In this document: positions 36,063-44,661 of the stretch, one piece after another
Numbering within the stretch: position 1 is the first letter of the stretch
Layout: the number at the start of each line of letters is the position of its first letter
From: Bradyrhizobium tropiciagri
Lineage (GTDB): Bacteria; Pseudomonadota; Alphaproteobacteria; Rhizobiales; Xanthobacteraceae
Direction: 5' to 3'
DNA length: 64,000 nt
Assembly: GCF_001189845.1 (NCBI RefSeq)
Contig: NZ_LFLZ01000032.1
Span: 1 to 64,000, forward strand
Notes under the pieces: generated by a model
What the model was told of the DNA's origin: nothing
What the model saw: the letters and a program-made list of their open reading frames with translations, nothing else
The model's database searches: none
Translations under genes and position numbers: made by a program

Positions 36063-36920
36063 ATGGCGCGCAGGTTTTCCGCTCCCTACCAGCAGGAGCC
36101 CGTGTCCGGTCTCGCCACCTGGTCGCGCAACCTCGCCATCTTTTCCGTCGTCGCGGTGGTGGTCTCGATCCTCATCGTCCGGTTCGGGTTCCTGGAGGTC
36201 AAACCGGCGCTCGCGACCTTCTTCGGCGCGCTGGGCCTTGCCGGCCTGTCGATCCTGCTCGGCCTCGCCGCCTTCGCCGCGATCTGGCAGAACGGCACCC
36301 GCGGCATGGGCCGGATCCTGCTCGCGTTCCTGATCGACGCCGCGATCCTCGCTTACCCGGCCTACCTGACCTACCAGTACCGCAAGCTGCCGCGGATCTA
36401 CGACGTCACCACCGACGCGATCGACCCGCCGAAGTTCGAGGCGCTGGCACGGCTGCGCACCGGCGAAGGCACCAACCCGGCCGCCTATGCCGGCCTCTAT
36501 TCCGCCGAGAAGCAGCGCGCCGCCTATCCCGATATCGAAACCGTCGAACTGGAAGCCCCGGTCGACCGTGCCTATGAGATGACGCTGCGGCTGGTGAACC
36601 GGCGCAAATGGCTGGTCATCGACGCCCGCGCGCCGCAGCCGCCGCGCCGGATCGGCCGCATCGAGGCGGTGGCACGCACGCCGATCATGGGCTTCCGCGA
36701 GGACGTCTCGATCCGGGTCACGCCCGACGACGAGGATTCGCGCGTCGATATCCGCTCCGCCTCGCGCTATTTCGACACCGATCTCGGCAGCAACGCCGCA
36801 CGGGTCAAGAAGCTGATCGAGGACCTCAACACTGCGGCCGACAACGAAAACGCCAAGCCGGCGAAGAAGGCGGCCCCCGCGGCGCCGAAGGCGCCGCCGG
36901 CGAAGACGGTGAAGAAGTGA
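36063..36920 (+). CDS. DUF1499 domain-containing membrane protein
   Basis: The 285-aa protein has about three N-terminal membrane helices (LAIFSVVAVVVSILIVRFGF, GLAGLSILLGLAAFAAIW and MGRILLAFLIDAAILAYPAYL). The DUF1499 domain (residues about 130-260) carries RKWLVIDARAPQPPRRIGRIEA, a RTPIMGFREDVSIR stretch, and RSASRYFDTDLGSNAARVKKL near residue 238. The C terminus is an Ala/Pro/Lys-rich tail of about 20 residues. The function is unknown. It lies between two repeats, with no operon partner. Confidence 0.85.
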   Translation: MARRFSAPYQQEPVSGLATWSRNLAIFSVVAVVVSILIVRFGFLEVKPALATFFGALGLAGLSILLGLAAFAAIWQNGTRGMGRILLAFLIDAAILAYPAYLTYQYRKLPRIYDVTTDAIDPPKFEALARLRTGEGTNPAAYAGLYSAEKQRAAYPDIETVELEAPVDRAYEMTLRLVNRRKWLVIDARAPQPPRRIGRIEAVARTPIMGFREDVSIRVTPDDEDSRVDIRSASRYFDTDLGSNAARVKKLIEDLNTAADNENAKPAKKAAPAAPKAPPAKTVKK

Positions 36921-36929
36921 CGCACTAGC

Positions 36930-37031
36930 GTCATTCCGGGGCTCGCGAAGCGAGAACCCGGAATCCATCGAGCCTCAGAGTTCGCGGTTCGATGGATTCC
37001 GGGCTCGTGCTTCGCACGCCCCGGAATGACG
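36930..37031. repeat. Palindromic repeat, GTCATTCCGGGGC family, copy 1
   Basis: GTCATTCCGGGGC...CGAGAACCCGGAATCCAT pairs with ATGGATTCCGGG...GCCCCGGAATGAC in one large hairpin. A related but diverged copy is at 39394-39496. Confidence 0.85.
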
Positions 37032-37036
37032 GCCGA

Positions 37037-37954
37037 TCACACCATCCGGTACGTGCCGCCGATCACCGGATCGCCATCCGTCGCGACAACGCCGCGCGCG
37101 ACCAGATCCTCCAGATGCGCCAGCACGGAATAACCGGCGGCGTTGGCGAGGCGCGGATCGAGCCCGATATAGATCGCCCGCACCATGGTCGGGATGTCGG
37201 CCTCGCCCTTGCCGAGACGGTGCAGGATCGACGCCTCGCGCGCCCGGCGATGCCGCGCCAGGAAGCGGACAAAGCGTGGGCCTTCGGGAATCTCCGGGCC
37301 ATGGCCGGAGAAGTAGATCTGCTCGGGGCGCTGCTCCAACCGCTCCAGCGAGGCCATGTAGTCGATCATCGAACCGTCGGGCGGCGCCACGATCGAGGTC
37401 GACCAGCCCATCACATGGTCACCGACGAAATTGATGCTGCGCTCGGCCCAGGCGAACGCCAGATGGTTGGCGGTGTGGCCGGGGGTGGCGACCGCCTCCA
37501 GCGCGAAGCCCGCGCCCTCGATGACGTCGCCGTGCTTGACCTCGATGTCGGGCCGGAAATCGCGGTCGGCGCCGGATTCCGGATTGTGCTTCTCGCTCTC
37601 GAAGCGCGGCCGCGAGGCGCGGTGCGGCCCCTCGGCATAAACCGGCGCGCCGGTCGCGGCCTTGATCCGCGGCGTGTTCGGCGAATGGTCGCGATGGGTA
37701 TGGGTGACCAGGATGTGGGTCACGGTCTCGCCCTTGACCGCATCGAGCAGCGCTTTCGCATGCGCCTCGTCGTCGGGTCCGGGATCGATGATCGCGACCT
37801 TGCCCTCGCCCACGATGTAGCTGACCGTGCCGGTGAAGGTGAACGGGCTCGGATTGTTGCAGAGGACGCGGCGCACGCCGGGGCGGACCTGCTCGACCAC
37901 GCCGGGCTTCAGCGGAAAGTCGCGGTTGAACGGGATGTCGTCGTTGTCGGCCAT
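37037..37954 (-). CDS. MBL fold metallo-hydrolase
   Basis: The 305-aa protein has the metallo-beta-lactamase fold. The zinc-binding HxHxDH motif is in VTHTHRDHSPN near residue 84; the further His and Asp ligands are in TPGHTANHLAF near residue 153 and FVGDHVMGW near residue 175, with YFSGHGPEIPEGP near residue 216. The substrate is unknown; relatives include glyoxalase II- and endoribonuclease-like (LACTB2) hydrolases, with a C-terminal winged-helix-like part (LANAAGYSVLAHLEDL). Start 37954 is preferred over 37981 because AAGGA lies upstream of it. Confidence 0.88.
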   Translation of the reverse strand: MADNDDIPFNRDFPLKPGVVEQVRPGVRRVLCNNPSPFTFTGTVSYIVGEGKVAIIDPGPDDEAHAKALLDAVKGETVTHILVTHTHRDHSPNTPRIKAATGAPVYAEGPHRASRPRFESEKHNPESGADRDFRPDIEVKHGDVIEGAGFALEAVATPGHTANHLAFAWAERSINFVGDHVMGWSTSIVAPPDGSMIDYMASLERLEQRPEQIYFSGHGPEIPEGPRFVRFLARHRRAREASILHRLGKGEADIPTMVRAIYIGLDPRLANAAGYSVLAHLEDLVARGVVATDGDPVIGGTYRMV

Positions 37955-37975
37955 GGGATCCGATTCCTTGTGAGC

Positions 37976-38083
37976 CGTCATCCTGAGGTGCGAGCTCTTG
38001 CGAGCCTCGAAGGATGTCGGGCACGAGCCGGGCCGTTCATCCTTCGAGGCGCGCCAAAGAAGGCGCGCACCTCAGGATGACGG
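37976..38083. repeat. Palindromic repeat, GTCATCCTGAGGTGCG family, copy 1
   Basis: CGTCATCCTGAGGTGCGAGC...GCCTCGAAGGATG pairs with CATCCTTCGAGGC...GCACCTCAGGATGACG. A second copy is at 50512-50616. It lies between two genes on the minus strand. Confidence 0.85.
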
Positions 38084-38093
38084 AGGCAAGAGC

Positions 38094-39308
38094 TTACGAG
38101 AACGCCTGGATGCCGGTGATGGCGCGGCCGAGGATCAGCGCGTGGACGTCGTGCGTGCCCTCATAGGTGTTCACCGTCTCGAGGTTCGCGGCGTGGCGCA
38201 TCACGTGATACTCGATCTGGATGCCGTTGCCGCCGTGCATGTCGCGCGCCATGCGGGCGATGTCGAGCGACTTGCCGCAATTGTTGCGCTTGACGATCGA
38301 GATCATCTCCGGCGCCATCTTGCCCTCGTCCATCAGGCGGCCGACGCGCAGGCTCGCCTGCAGCCCGAGCGCGATCTCGGTCTCCATGTCGGCGAGTTTC
38401 TTCTGCACCAGCTGGGTGGCGGCGAGCGGCCGGTTGAACTGCTTGCGGTCGAGCGTGTACTGGCGCGCACGGTGCATGCAGTCCTCGGCGGCGCCGAGCG
38501 CGCCCCAGGAGATGCCGTAGCGGGCGCGGTTGAGGCAGCCGAACGGGCCCTTGAGGCCGGAGACGTTGGGCAGCAGCGCGCTTTCCGGCACCACCACGTT
38601 GTCGAGCACGATCTCGCCGGTGATCGAGGCACGCAAGCTGAGCTTGCCGCCGACCTTCGGCGCCGACAGGCCCTTCATGCCCTTCTCGAGGATGAAGCCG
38701 CGGATCTGGTTGTCGTGCGCGGCGGACTTCGCCCACACCACGAACACGTCGGCGATCGGCGCGTTCGAGATCCACATCTTGGCGCCGTTGAGCCTGTAGC
38801 CATCGGCGACCTTCTCGGCGCGGGTCTTCATGCCGCCGGGATCGGAACCGGCATCCGGCTCGGTCAGGCCGAAGCAGCCGACCCATTCTCCGGTCGCGAG
38901 CTTGGGCAGATACTTCTTGCGCTGGTCTTCGTCGCCATAGGCGTAGATCGGATACATCACCAGCGACGACTGCACCGAGTTCATCGAGCGATAGCCGGAA
39001 TCGACGCGCTCGATCTCGCGTGCGACGAGACCATAGGCCACGTAGCTCGCATTGGCGCAGCCATATTCCTCGGGCAGCGTCACGCCGATCAGGCCGAGCT
39101 CGCCCATCTCGTTGAAGATCTCGCGATCGGTCTTCTCTTCCAGATAGGCCTTGGTGACCCGCGGCAGCAGTTTGTCCTGCGCATAGGCCCGCGCAGTGTC
39201 GCGGATCAGGCGCTCGTCTTCGGTGAGCTGGTCGTCGAGCAGGAACGGATCATCCCACTGGAAGCTGGCGGCAGCCGGCTTGTCCTTGGCCTGGGGGCGC
39301 ACGCTCAT
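38094..39308 (-). CDS. gcdH: Glutaryl-CoA dehydrogenase-like acyl-CoA dehydrogenase
   Basis: The 404-aa flavoprotein resembles GCDH strongly: SMNSVQSSLVMYPIYAYG near residue 107 and GCFGLTEPDAGSDPGGMKT near residue 141, the catalytic Glu region VNTYEGTHDVHALILGRAI near residue 380. It oxidises and decarboxylates glutaryl-CoA to crotonyl-CoA in lysine and tryptophan degradation and passes electrons to ETF. Length is normal. It is not in an obvious operon here; the MBL hydrolase is separated by a palindromic repeat. Confidence 0.9.
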   Translation of the reverse strand: MSVRPQAKDKPAAASFQWDDPFLLDDQLTEDERLIRDTARAYAQDKLLPRVTKAYLEEKTDREIFNEMGELGLIGVTLPEEYGCANASYVAYGLVAREIERVDSGYRSMNSVQSSLVMYPIYAYGDEDQRKKYLPKLATGEWVGCFGLTEPDAGSDPGGMKTRAEKVADGYRLNGAKMWISNAPIADVFVVWAKSAAHDNQIRGFILEKGMKGLSAPKVGGKLSLRASITGEIVLDNVVVPESALLPNVSGLKGPFGCLNRARYGISWGALGAAEDCMHRARQYTLDRKQFNRPLAATQLVQKKLADMETEIALGLQASLRVGRLMDEGKMAPEMISIVKRNNCGKSLDIARMARDMHGGNGIQIEYHVMRHAANLETVNTYEGTHDVHALILGRAITGIQAFS

Positions 39309-39393
39309 GAAACATCCTTTCGCATCGTCACTCGGAAATTGGCGGATAAATTAAAGCGCTATGCTGCGAAGCGCAATTGGTGATCCTCTCACT

Positions 39394-39496
39394 GTCATTC
39401 CGGGATGGTGCGCAAGCACCAGACCCGAAATCTCGAGATTCTCGGTGCGCAAGTGCGCACCTGAGGGTTCGATGCTGCGCATCGCCCCGGAATGAC
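39394..39496. repeat. Palindromic repeat, GTCATTCCGGG family, diverged copy
   Basis: GTCATTCCGGGATGGTGCGCAAGCACC at the left pairs with GCCCCGGAATGAC at the right; the inner part has GTGCGCAAGTGCGCAC. It is a relative of the element at 36930. Confidence 0.7.
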
Positions 39497-39500
39497 AGTA

Positions 39501-40577
39501 CTAACCGTCGAACTTTTCGTTCGACACGATCTCGATGCCGAAACCGGATAACCCCTTGTAGTCGTGCACCGACGACGTCAGATGCCGGATCGAGGTGATG
39601 CCGAGATCGCGCAGGATCTGGGCGCCGACGCCGACCTCGCGCCATTGCTTGTTGCGGTCGGCCTCTGCCGTCTTCTGCTCGCTGACGGGCTGGACCGGAA
39701 CACCGGCGGCACCGTCGCGCAGATATACCAGCACGCCGCGGCCGGCATCCTTGAAGTGCCGCAGCACGGCTTCCATCCGCGCCGGCCCGGTGAACAGGTC
39801 TTTCACGATGTTGGGCTTGTGCAGCCGGGTCAGCACGTCCCGGCCATCGCCGATGCCGTTGTAGACGAAGGCGGCATGCATGATCTCGTCGAACGGCGAG
39901 CGATAGGCATAGCCCTGCAAGGGGCCGATCGGGCTTTCGGTGGTGAAGGTCGCGACCCGCTCGATCAGCTTCTCGCGCGCCTGGCGATAGGCGATCATAT
40001 CAGCGATCGTGACATGCTTGAGCTTGTGGGCGGCGGCGAACTTCGCGACTTGCTCGCCCTTCATCACGGTTCCATCGTCGTTCATCAGCTCGCTGATGAC
40101 GCCGACCGGCGGCAGGCCGGAGAGGCGGCACAGATCGACCGCGGCCTCGGTATGGCCGGAGCGCAAGAGCACGCCACCGTCGCGCGCGATCAGCGGAAAG
40201 ATGTGGCCCGGGCGCGCAAAATCATTGGAGCCGGCGTTCGGATTGGCGAGCGCGCGGCAGCAGGAGGCGCGTTCCTCGGCGGAAATGCCGGTGCCGCCAT
40301 CGGGCTTGTAGTCGATCGAAACGGTGAAGGCCGTGGTGTGGTTGGATTCGTTATGCGCCACCATCGGGTCGAGCCGCAGCCGGCGGGCGTCCTCGGTGGT
40401 GATCGGCGCACAGACGATGCCGGAGGTATGGCGGATGATGAAGGCCATCTTCTCCGCCGTGCAGAACGACGCCGCGACGATCAAATCGCCCTCGCCTTCC
40501 CGATCGTCATCATCGGTGACGACGACGAGTTCACCCTTCGCAAAGGCTTGCAGCACTTCCTGGATCGTATCGGCCAT
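39501..40577 (-). CDS. ribB: 3,4-dihydroxy-2-butanone 4-phosphate synthase, with a degenerate GCHII-like C-terminal domain
   Basis: Residues 1-200 are the DHBP synthase of riboflavin synthesis, acting on ribulose 5-phosphate: VVTDDDDREGEGDLI near residue 16, the DGGTGISAEERA segment, FARPGHIFPL near residue 118 and SGHTEAAVDLC near residue 138. Residues 205-358 look like a GTP cyclohydrolase II domain. The three Cys zinc ligands of that domain are absent (no Cys after about residue 150), so cyclohydrolase activity is unlikely. Such RibBX-type fusions are known in alphaproteobacteria. No FMN riboswitch is seen upstream. Confidence 0.9.
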   Translation of the reverse strand: MADTIQEVLQAFAKGELVVVTDDDDREGEGDLIVAASFCTAEKMAFIIRHTSGIVCAPITTEDARRLRLDPMVAHNESNHTTAFTVSIDYKPDGGTGISAEERASCCRALANPNAGSNDFARPGHIFPLIARDGGVLLRSGHTEAAVDLCRLSGLPPVGVISELMNDDGTVMKGEQVAKFAAAHKLKHVTIADMIAYRQAREKLIERVATFTTESPIGPLQGYAYRSPFDEIMHAAFVYNGIGDGRDVLTRLHKPNIVKDLFTGPARMEAVLRHFKDAGRGVLVYLRDGAAGVPVQPVSEQKTAEADRNKQWREVGVGAQILRDLGITSIRHLTSSVHDYKGLSGFGIEIVSNEKFDG

Positions 40578-40905
40578 TGTCCTGACATCTCGCTTTATGC
40601 AGGCAGTGGATTAGCCGGGTTCCGATGTCAGCGCCAGTATCATTATGCAACCCGCCATGCGTCCGGCAGGCATACCAGGACCGGGGACGGCCTTCGTTTC
40701 CTGTTTGATTTCTTGTTTGAACTTGAACCCGCCGGAAGACCGATGCCCACTTTTCCGGATCATGCTGAGTAGCCCCGGATGGAGCGAAGCGCAATCCGGG
40801 GGTGTTTCCGCGTGCGTGGTCCCGGATTTCGCTTCTCTCCATGGCTGCGCAATCGCGCAAGCGAAGGCGCGCCTGACGGTGCAATCGCGCAAGTGGATGT
40901 ACCCC
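40578..40905. other. ribB upstream region with repeat remnants
   Basis: This gap holds the ribB promoter and GGATCATGCTGAGTAGCCCCGG, a fragment of the GATCATGC-type repeat, followed by an inverted pair GGATGGAGCGAAGCGCAATCC / GGATTTCGCTTCTCTCC (about 40777-40850). The RFN-element sequences expected of an FMN riboswitch were not found. Confidence 0.5.
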
Positions 40906-42639
40906 TTAAGGCAGCACCTCGCGCCGGTCGCTGAGTTGGGCGTCCAGCTCGGCCCGCTTGTCGTCGAGCAGGCCGGCGTCGGCGGCCTCGATCACCGAAT
41001 AGAGCTCGGCGGCGTCGCTGAGCCGGGTCACCGTCACATAGTCGGCGCCGGCCGCGTAGAGATCGTCGACGCCGGTCAACAGGTCCGCGGTGGCGACGAT
41101 CCGCGCGGTCGGATTGAGGGCGCGGACGTGGCGCACCAGCTTCTCATTGTCGGCGCCGACCAGGAGGAAATCCGGCACGCTCAGGATGATGATCTCGGCC
41201 TTGCCGATGCCGGCGTGCACCAGCGTATCGACATTGCTGATGTCGCCGTAAATCACATGCATGCCGCGGTCGGACAGCGTGCGGAACACCAGCGGGTTGA
41301 AGTCGATGACGCTGATCTGCTCGAGCAGCGACTGGTTCTGCCGCTCGATCTGGCTGATCAGCGCGCTCGCCGCGCGGAAAAAGCCGAGGATCACGATACG
41401 CCTGATCTCACCATGGCCGCCCTCCTGCCCGGCCTCTCCGCGGCCCTCGCCCACATGGTCGAGATCGCGCAGCCCGATCCGCTTGAGCGGCCCGATCAGG
41501 CCGCGCACGATCTGGTCGCTGCGGCCCATCGCGAAGGTCGAGAGCACCGCCAGCACCACGAAGGCGAACGAGGCCGCGCTGGCGGTTTCGGTGCCGATAT
41601 GGTTGGCGGCAACGCCGGTCTGGATCACCACCAGCGAGAACTCGGAAATCTGCGCCAGATTGATCGCCGGCAGCAGGCTGGCGCGCAGGCCCTGCTTCAT
41701 CAGATAGAGCGGCGTGAACGTCGTGACCAGGCGGCTCACCACCGTGAAGGCCGCGATGACCAGCGCCAGCCAGATCACCTGCAAGCCCGGGATCGGGATC
41801 GTCATGCCGAGCGCGACGAAGAACAGCGTGATGAAGAAATCCCTGAGCGTCGTGACCTTGGCGGTGACGTCGAGCGCGTAGGGAAAGGTCGAGATCGACA
41901 CGCCGGCGACCAGCGAGCCCATCTCGCGCGACAGATGCAGCCGTTCGGCGATCTCGCCGATCAGGAAGCACCAGGCGAGCGCGCCGAGCAGCACGAGCTC
42001 GGGCCGCCGCGCGATCTGGTGGAACAGCCGCGGCAGCACGTAGCGGCTCAGCACCAGCGCGGTCGCGACCAGCACCGCGACGCGAGCGATCGACAGCAGC
42101 ACGACGCCGATCTGCAGATTGTCCAGGCTCGGCTGCACCGCCAGGAACAGGATCGCGAAGATGTCCTGCAGCACCAGCACGCCGAGCGTGATGCGGCCCG
42201 GCAGCGTATCCAGCTCGCGCTTCTCGTACAGCACCTTGACGATGATGACGGTCGAGGACAGCGCGCAGGCGACGCAGAGATAGATCGCATCGAACTTGCC
42301 GCCGCCGACCGCAAGCCCGATCCCGGCAAAGAACGCCACGCCGATCAGGCAGCCGCCGATCAGCTCGCCGGCGCCGGCGAACAGGATGACCTTGCCGGCG
42401 CGGATGATCTTCTTGAGGTCGATTTCCAGCCCGATCATGAACAGCATGAAGATCAGGCCGAGCTCGGAGATGACGCTGATCGATTCCTGGGACTTGACCC
42501 AGCCCATGCCGAATGGACCAATGAAAAAGCCGGCGATAAGGTAGGCCAGTATCAGCGGTTGCCGGGAGAAATGGGCGAGCAGCCCAATCCCCCAGGCAAG
42601 CAGGATACAGAGCGTGATATCGGGAATCAGTTCATGCAT
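40906..42639 (-). CDS. ybaL: Kef/YbaL-type cation:proton antiporter
   Basis: The 577-aa protein has an N-terminal CPA2 exchanger domain of about 12 helices (ITLCILLAWGIGLLAHF, LAYLIAGFFIGPFGMG, GLIFMLFMIGLEIDLKKI, CALSSTVIIVKVLYEKRE) and, from residue about 420, an RCK/TrkA-N domain with FFRAASALISQIERQNQ and ISVIDFNPLVFRTLSDRG. It probably exports K+ or Na+ in exchange for H+, gated by NAD(H) or nucleotide binding. It is divergent from the DUF3124 gene. Confidence 0.9.
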   Translation of the reverse strand: MHELIPDITLCILLAWGIGLLAHFSRQPLILAYLIAGFFIGPFGMGWVKSQESISVISELGLIFMLFMIGLEIDLKKIIRAGKVILFAGAGELIGGCLIGVAFFAGIGLAVGGGKFDAIYLCVACALSSTVIIVKVLYEKRELDTLPGRITLGVLVLQDIFAILFLAVQPSLDNLQIGVVLLSIARVAVLVATALVLSRYVLPRLFHQIARRPELVLLGALAWCFLIGEIAERLHLSREMGSLVAGVSISTFPYALDVTAKVTTLRDFFITLFFVALGMTIPIPGLQVIWLALVIAAFTVVSRLVTTFTPLYLMKQGLRASLLPAINLAQISEFSLVVIQTGVAANHIGTETASAASFAFVVLAVLSTFAMGRSDQIVRGLIGPLKRIGLRDLDHVGEGRGEAGQEGGHGEIRRIVILGFFRAASALISQIERQNQSLLEQISVIDFNPLVFRTLSDRGMHVIYGDISNVDTLVHAGIGKAEIIILSVPDFLLVGADNEKLVRHVRALNPTARIVATADLLTGVDDLYAAGADYVTVTRLSDAAELYSVIEAADAGLLDDKRAELDAQLSDRREVLP

Positions 42640-42698
42640 GCGTCAAAGACTTCCTGTTGCCGCAACCTAGAGGGCCGGGCGTGAGGATCAACCGAGCA

Positions 42699-43241
42699 AT
42701 GTGTCACATCCGCGCAGGTGGCATTTTTCTGGCAGTTTTGCTCTGCCTGCTCACCGGGAGAGTGACCGAGGCGCTAGCACAATCCTCGGCAAGTATTGAA
42801 CAAAATTTCGCGAACTCGCTGACCGCGGTGCCATCGGAAGGTCTCACCGCCTCCGGTGCATTCTACGTGCCGGTGTATTCCAGCGTGTCGATGAGCCAGG
42901 GCAAGCTCAGGGCCGATTTCTCGGTGACGCTCAGCGTGCACAACGCCTCCGAAACCAGGCCCCTGGTGCTGAAGCGGATCGCCTATTTCGACACATCAGG
43001 CAAGATGGTGGAGAGCTACCTCAAATCGCCGATCGCGCTAAAACCGTTCGCGACCGTCGAGGTCGCGATCGCCACGACCGATACCCGCGGCGGCACCGGC
43101 GCGAATTTCGTGGTCGATTGGGCGGCCGCAGGCGAAATCGCGGAACCAGCGGTCGAGGCCTTGATGGTCGGCAGCGTCGGCGCCGGGCACTATGCCTTCA
43201 TCAGCCAGGGTCGCCCGATCCGGCTGACCGGCAAGAATTGA
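42699..43241 (+). CDS. DUF3124 domain-containing secreted protein
   Basis: The 180-aa protein has a signal peptide (MCHIRAGGIFLAVLLCLLTG, cleavage near AQSS). The DUF3124 domain spans residues about 60-175: ASGAFYVPVYSSVSMSQGK, FSVTLSVHNASETRPL, RIAYFDTSGKMVESYL and NFVVDWAAAGEIAEPAVEAL. It is probably periplasmic; the function is unknown. ATG 42699 has GAGGA about 12 bases upstream; longer in-frame starts at 42657 or a GTG nearby are possible. Confidence 0.8.
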   Translation: MCHIRAGGIFLAVLLCLLTGRVTEALAQSSASIEQNFANSLTAVPSEGLTASGAFYVPVYSSVSMSQGKLRADFSVTLSVHNASETRPLVLKRIAYFDTSGKMVESYLKSPIALKPFATVEVAIATTDTRGGTGANFVVDWAAAGEIAEPAVEALMVGSVGAGHYAFISQGRPIRLTGKN

Positions 43242-43312
43242 ATTGAACTGACTTCACGGAAGGCCGCTTCCCGCGGGCCTTCTCAACGACAACAACACGG
43301 AGCGAAACGTCC

Positions 43313-44551
43313 ATGTCCACCTCAGCCCAGTTCGACTTTGCACCTTTGCTTCCGGCCGGCCTGCCCGCGCCGGCCGCGCGCTGGACCGGGCTTGCCAAAT
43401 ACAGCTTCGTCGGCGGCAACAACGATCCCGACCAGGTCCCGGTCGACGGGCTGCTGGAAGCGGTCAACGCCGTGCTGAAGCGCGAGGGCAGGAATCTGGC
43501 GACCTACAATCTCGCGCACGGGCCGCAGGGCTATCTGCCGCTGCGCCAGTTCCTGACCGGGAAGCTGAAGCGCGATGCCGGGATCGCCTGCACGCCCGAC
43601 GAGATCATGATCGTCTCCGGCTCGCTGCAAGCGCTCGACCTGGTCAATCAGACGCTGCTCGCCAGGGGCGACACCGTACTGATCGAGCAGGAGACCTATC
43701 AGGGCTCGCTGAATCGGCTGACACGGCTCGGCGTCAAGGCGGTCGGCATTCCTCTCGATGGCGACGGCATCAGGATCGATGCGCTGGCCGCAGCGCTCGC
43801 CGATCACAAGCGGCGCGGCATCACGCCGAAATACATCTACACCATCCCGACCGTGCAGAACCCGACCGGCTCGATCCTTCCCGAGGGCCGCCGCGCCGAG
43901 ATGCTCAAGCTGTCCAAGGAATACGGCGTGCCGATCTTCGAGGATGATTGCTACGCCGACCTGATCTGGAACGGTGAGCGGCCGCCTGCGATCTATGCCA
44001 TGAGCCAGCATGGCGGCGTGATCCACATCGGCTCGTTCTCGAAGTCGATCGCGCCGGCGCTGCGGGTCGGCTTCATCGTCGCACCGTGGGCGATCATGTC
44101 GCGGATGCTGCCGCTGAAGACCGACGCCGGCTCCGGCGCGCTGGAGCAGATGGTGCTCGCGGAATACTGCGCGCCGCATTTTTCGACCCATGTGCCACGG
44201 CTGACAAAAGGCCTGCGCGCCAAGCTCGACACGCTGATGGAAGCGCTGAACGAGCAGTTCGGCACCGCGGCCGAGTTCGAGGCGCCGAAAGGCGGGATCT
44301 TCCTCTGGGTCAAGCTGCCCGACAATGTCGACACGCTGAAGCTCTACCAGGCGGCGCTGGCCGCCGGCGTCTCGATCAATCCGGGACCGGAATGGTCGAC
44401 CAGCAAGGCCCATTCCGGCAGCCGGCTCCGTCTCTGCTTCGCCAGTCCCTCGCACGACCAGATCCGCGAGGGCGTCGCCGTGCTGGCCGAGGTCTGCCGC
44501 AAGGAGTTCGGCGTGCCCGCGCGCAGCAGCAATGTGGAGAAGCGCGGCTAG
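43313..44551 (+). CDS. PLP-dependent aminotransferase, class I/II
   Basis: The 412-aa protein has the fold-type I pattern of the MocR/ARO8-like group but lacks a DNA-binding N terminus. PLP contact segments are GSLQALDLVNQTLL near residue 101, YTIPTVQNPTGSILPEGRR near residue 178, DDCYADLIWNGERPPA near residue 211 and the Schiff-base Lys in IGSFSKSIAPALRVGF near residue 245. The substrate is unknown; aromatic or alpha-aminoadipate-type transamination is plausible. A typical ribosome site is not visible. Confidence 0.88.
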   Translation: MSTSAQFDFAPLLPAGLPAPAARWTGLAKYSFVGGNNDPDQVPVDGLLEAVNAVLKREGRNLATYNLAHGPQGYLPLRQFLTGKLKRDAGIACTPDEIMIVSGSLQALDLVNQTLLARGDTVLIEQETYQGSLNRLTRLGVKAVGIPLDGDGIRIDALAAALADHKRRGITPKYIYTIPTVQNPTGSILPEGRRAEMLKLSKEYGVPIFEDDCYADLIWNGERPPAIYAMSQHGGVIHIGSFSKSIAPALRVGFIVAPWAIMSRMLPLKTDAGSGALEQMVLAEYCAPHFSTHVPRLTKGLRAKLDTLMEALNEQFGTAAEFEAPKGGIFLWVKLPDNVDTLKLYQAALAAGVSINPGPEWSTSKAHSGSRLRLCFASPSHDQIREGVAVLAEVCRKEFGVPARSSNVEKRG

Positions 44552-44569
44552 CGCTCCCCGCTCGGCAAG

Positions 44570-44647
44570 ATGGATTGCTTTGTCGCTACGCTCCTCGCAA
44601 TGACGGCCAGCTATCTCGTCATTGCGAGCGAAGCGAAGCAATCCATC
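44570..44647. repeat. Palindromic repeat of GTCATTGCGAGCG family, copy 2
   Basis: ATGGATTGCTTTGTCGC...CGCAATGACGG is followed by CGTCATTGCGAGCGAAGCG...CAATCCAT. The arms are those of 11441-11525 in swapped order. It lies between convergent genes and may serve as a terminator. Confidence 0.85.
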
Positions 44648-44661
44648 TCTCCACTTGCCCC

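Noticed and set aside
36063..36920. Reading the DUF1499 gene in an alternative frame starting at 35996
   Set aside because: That frame is Arg-rich and lacks the membrane helices that the chosen frame shows.
40578..40905. FMN riboswitch upstream of ribB
   Set aside because: The conserved RFN sequences such as the GGGGCAGGGTG start were not found on the coding strand.
40645..42684. A 679-codon plus-strand frame antisense to the antiporter
   Set aside because: It is Gln/Arg/His/Asp-rich low complexity, typical of antisense reading of membrane-protein genes.
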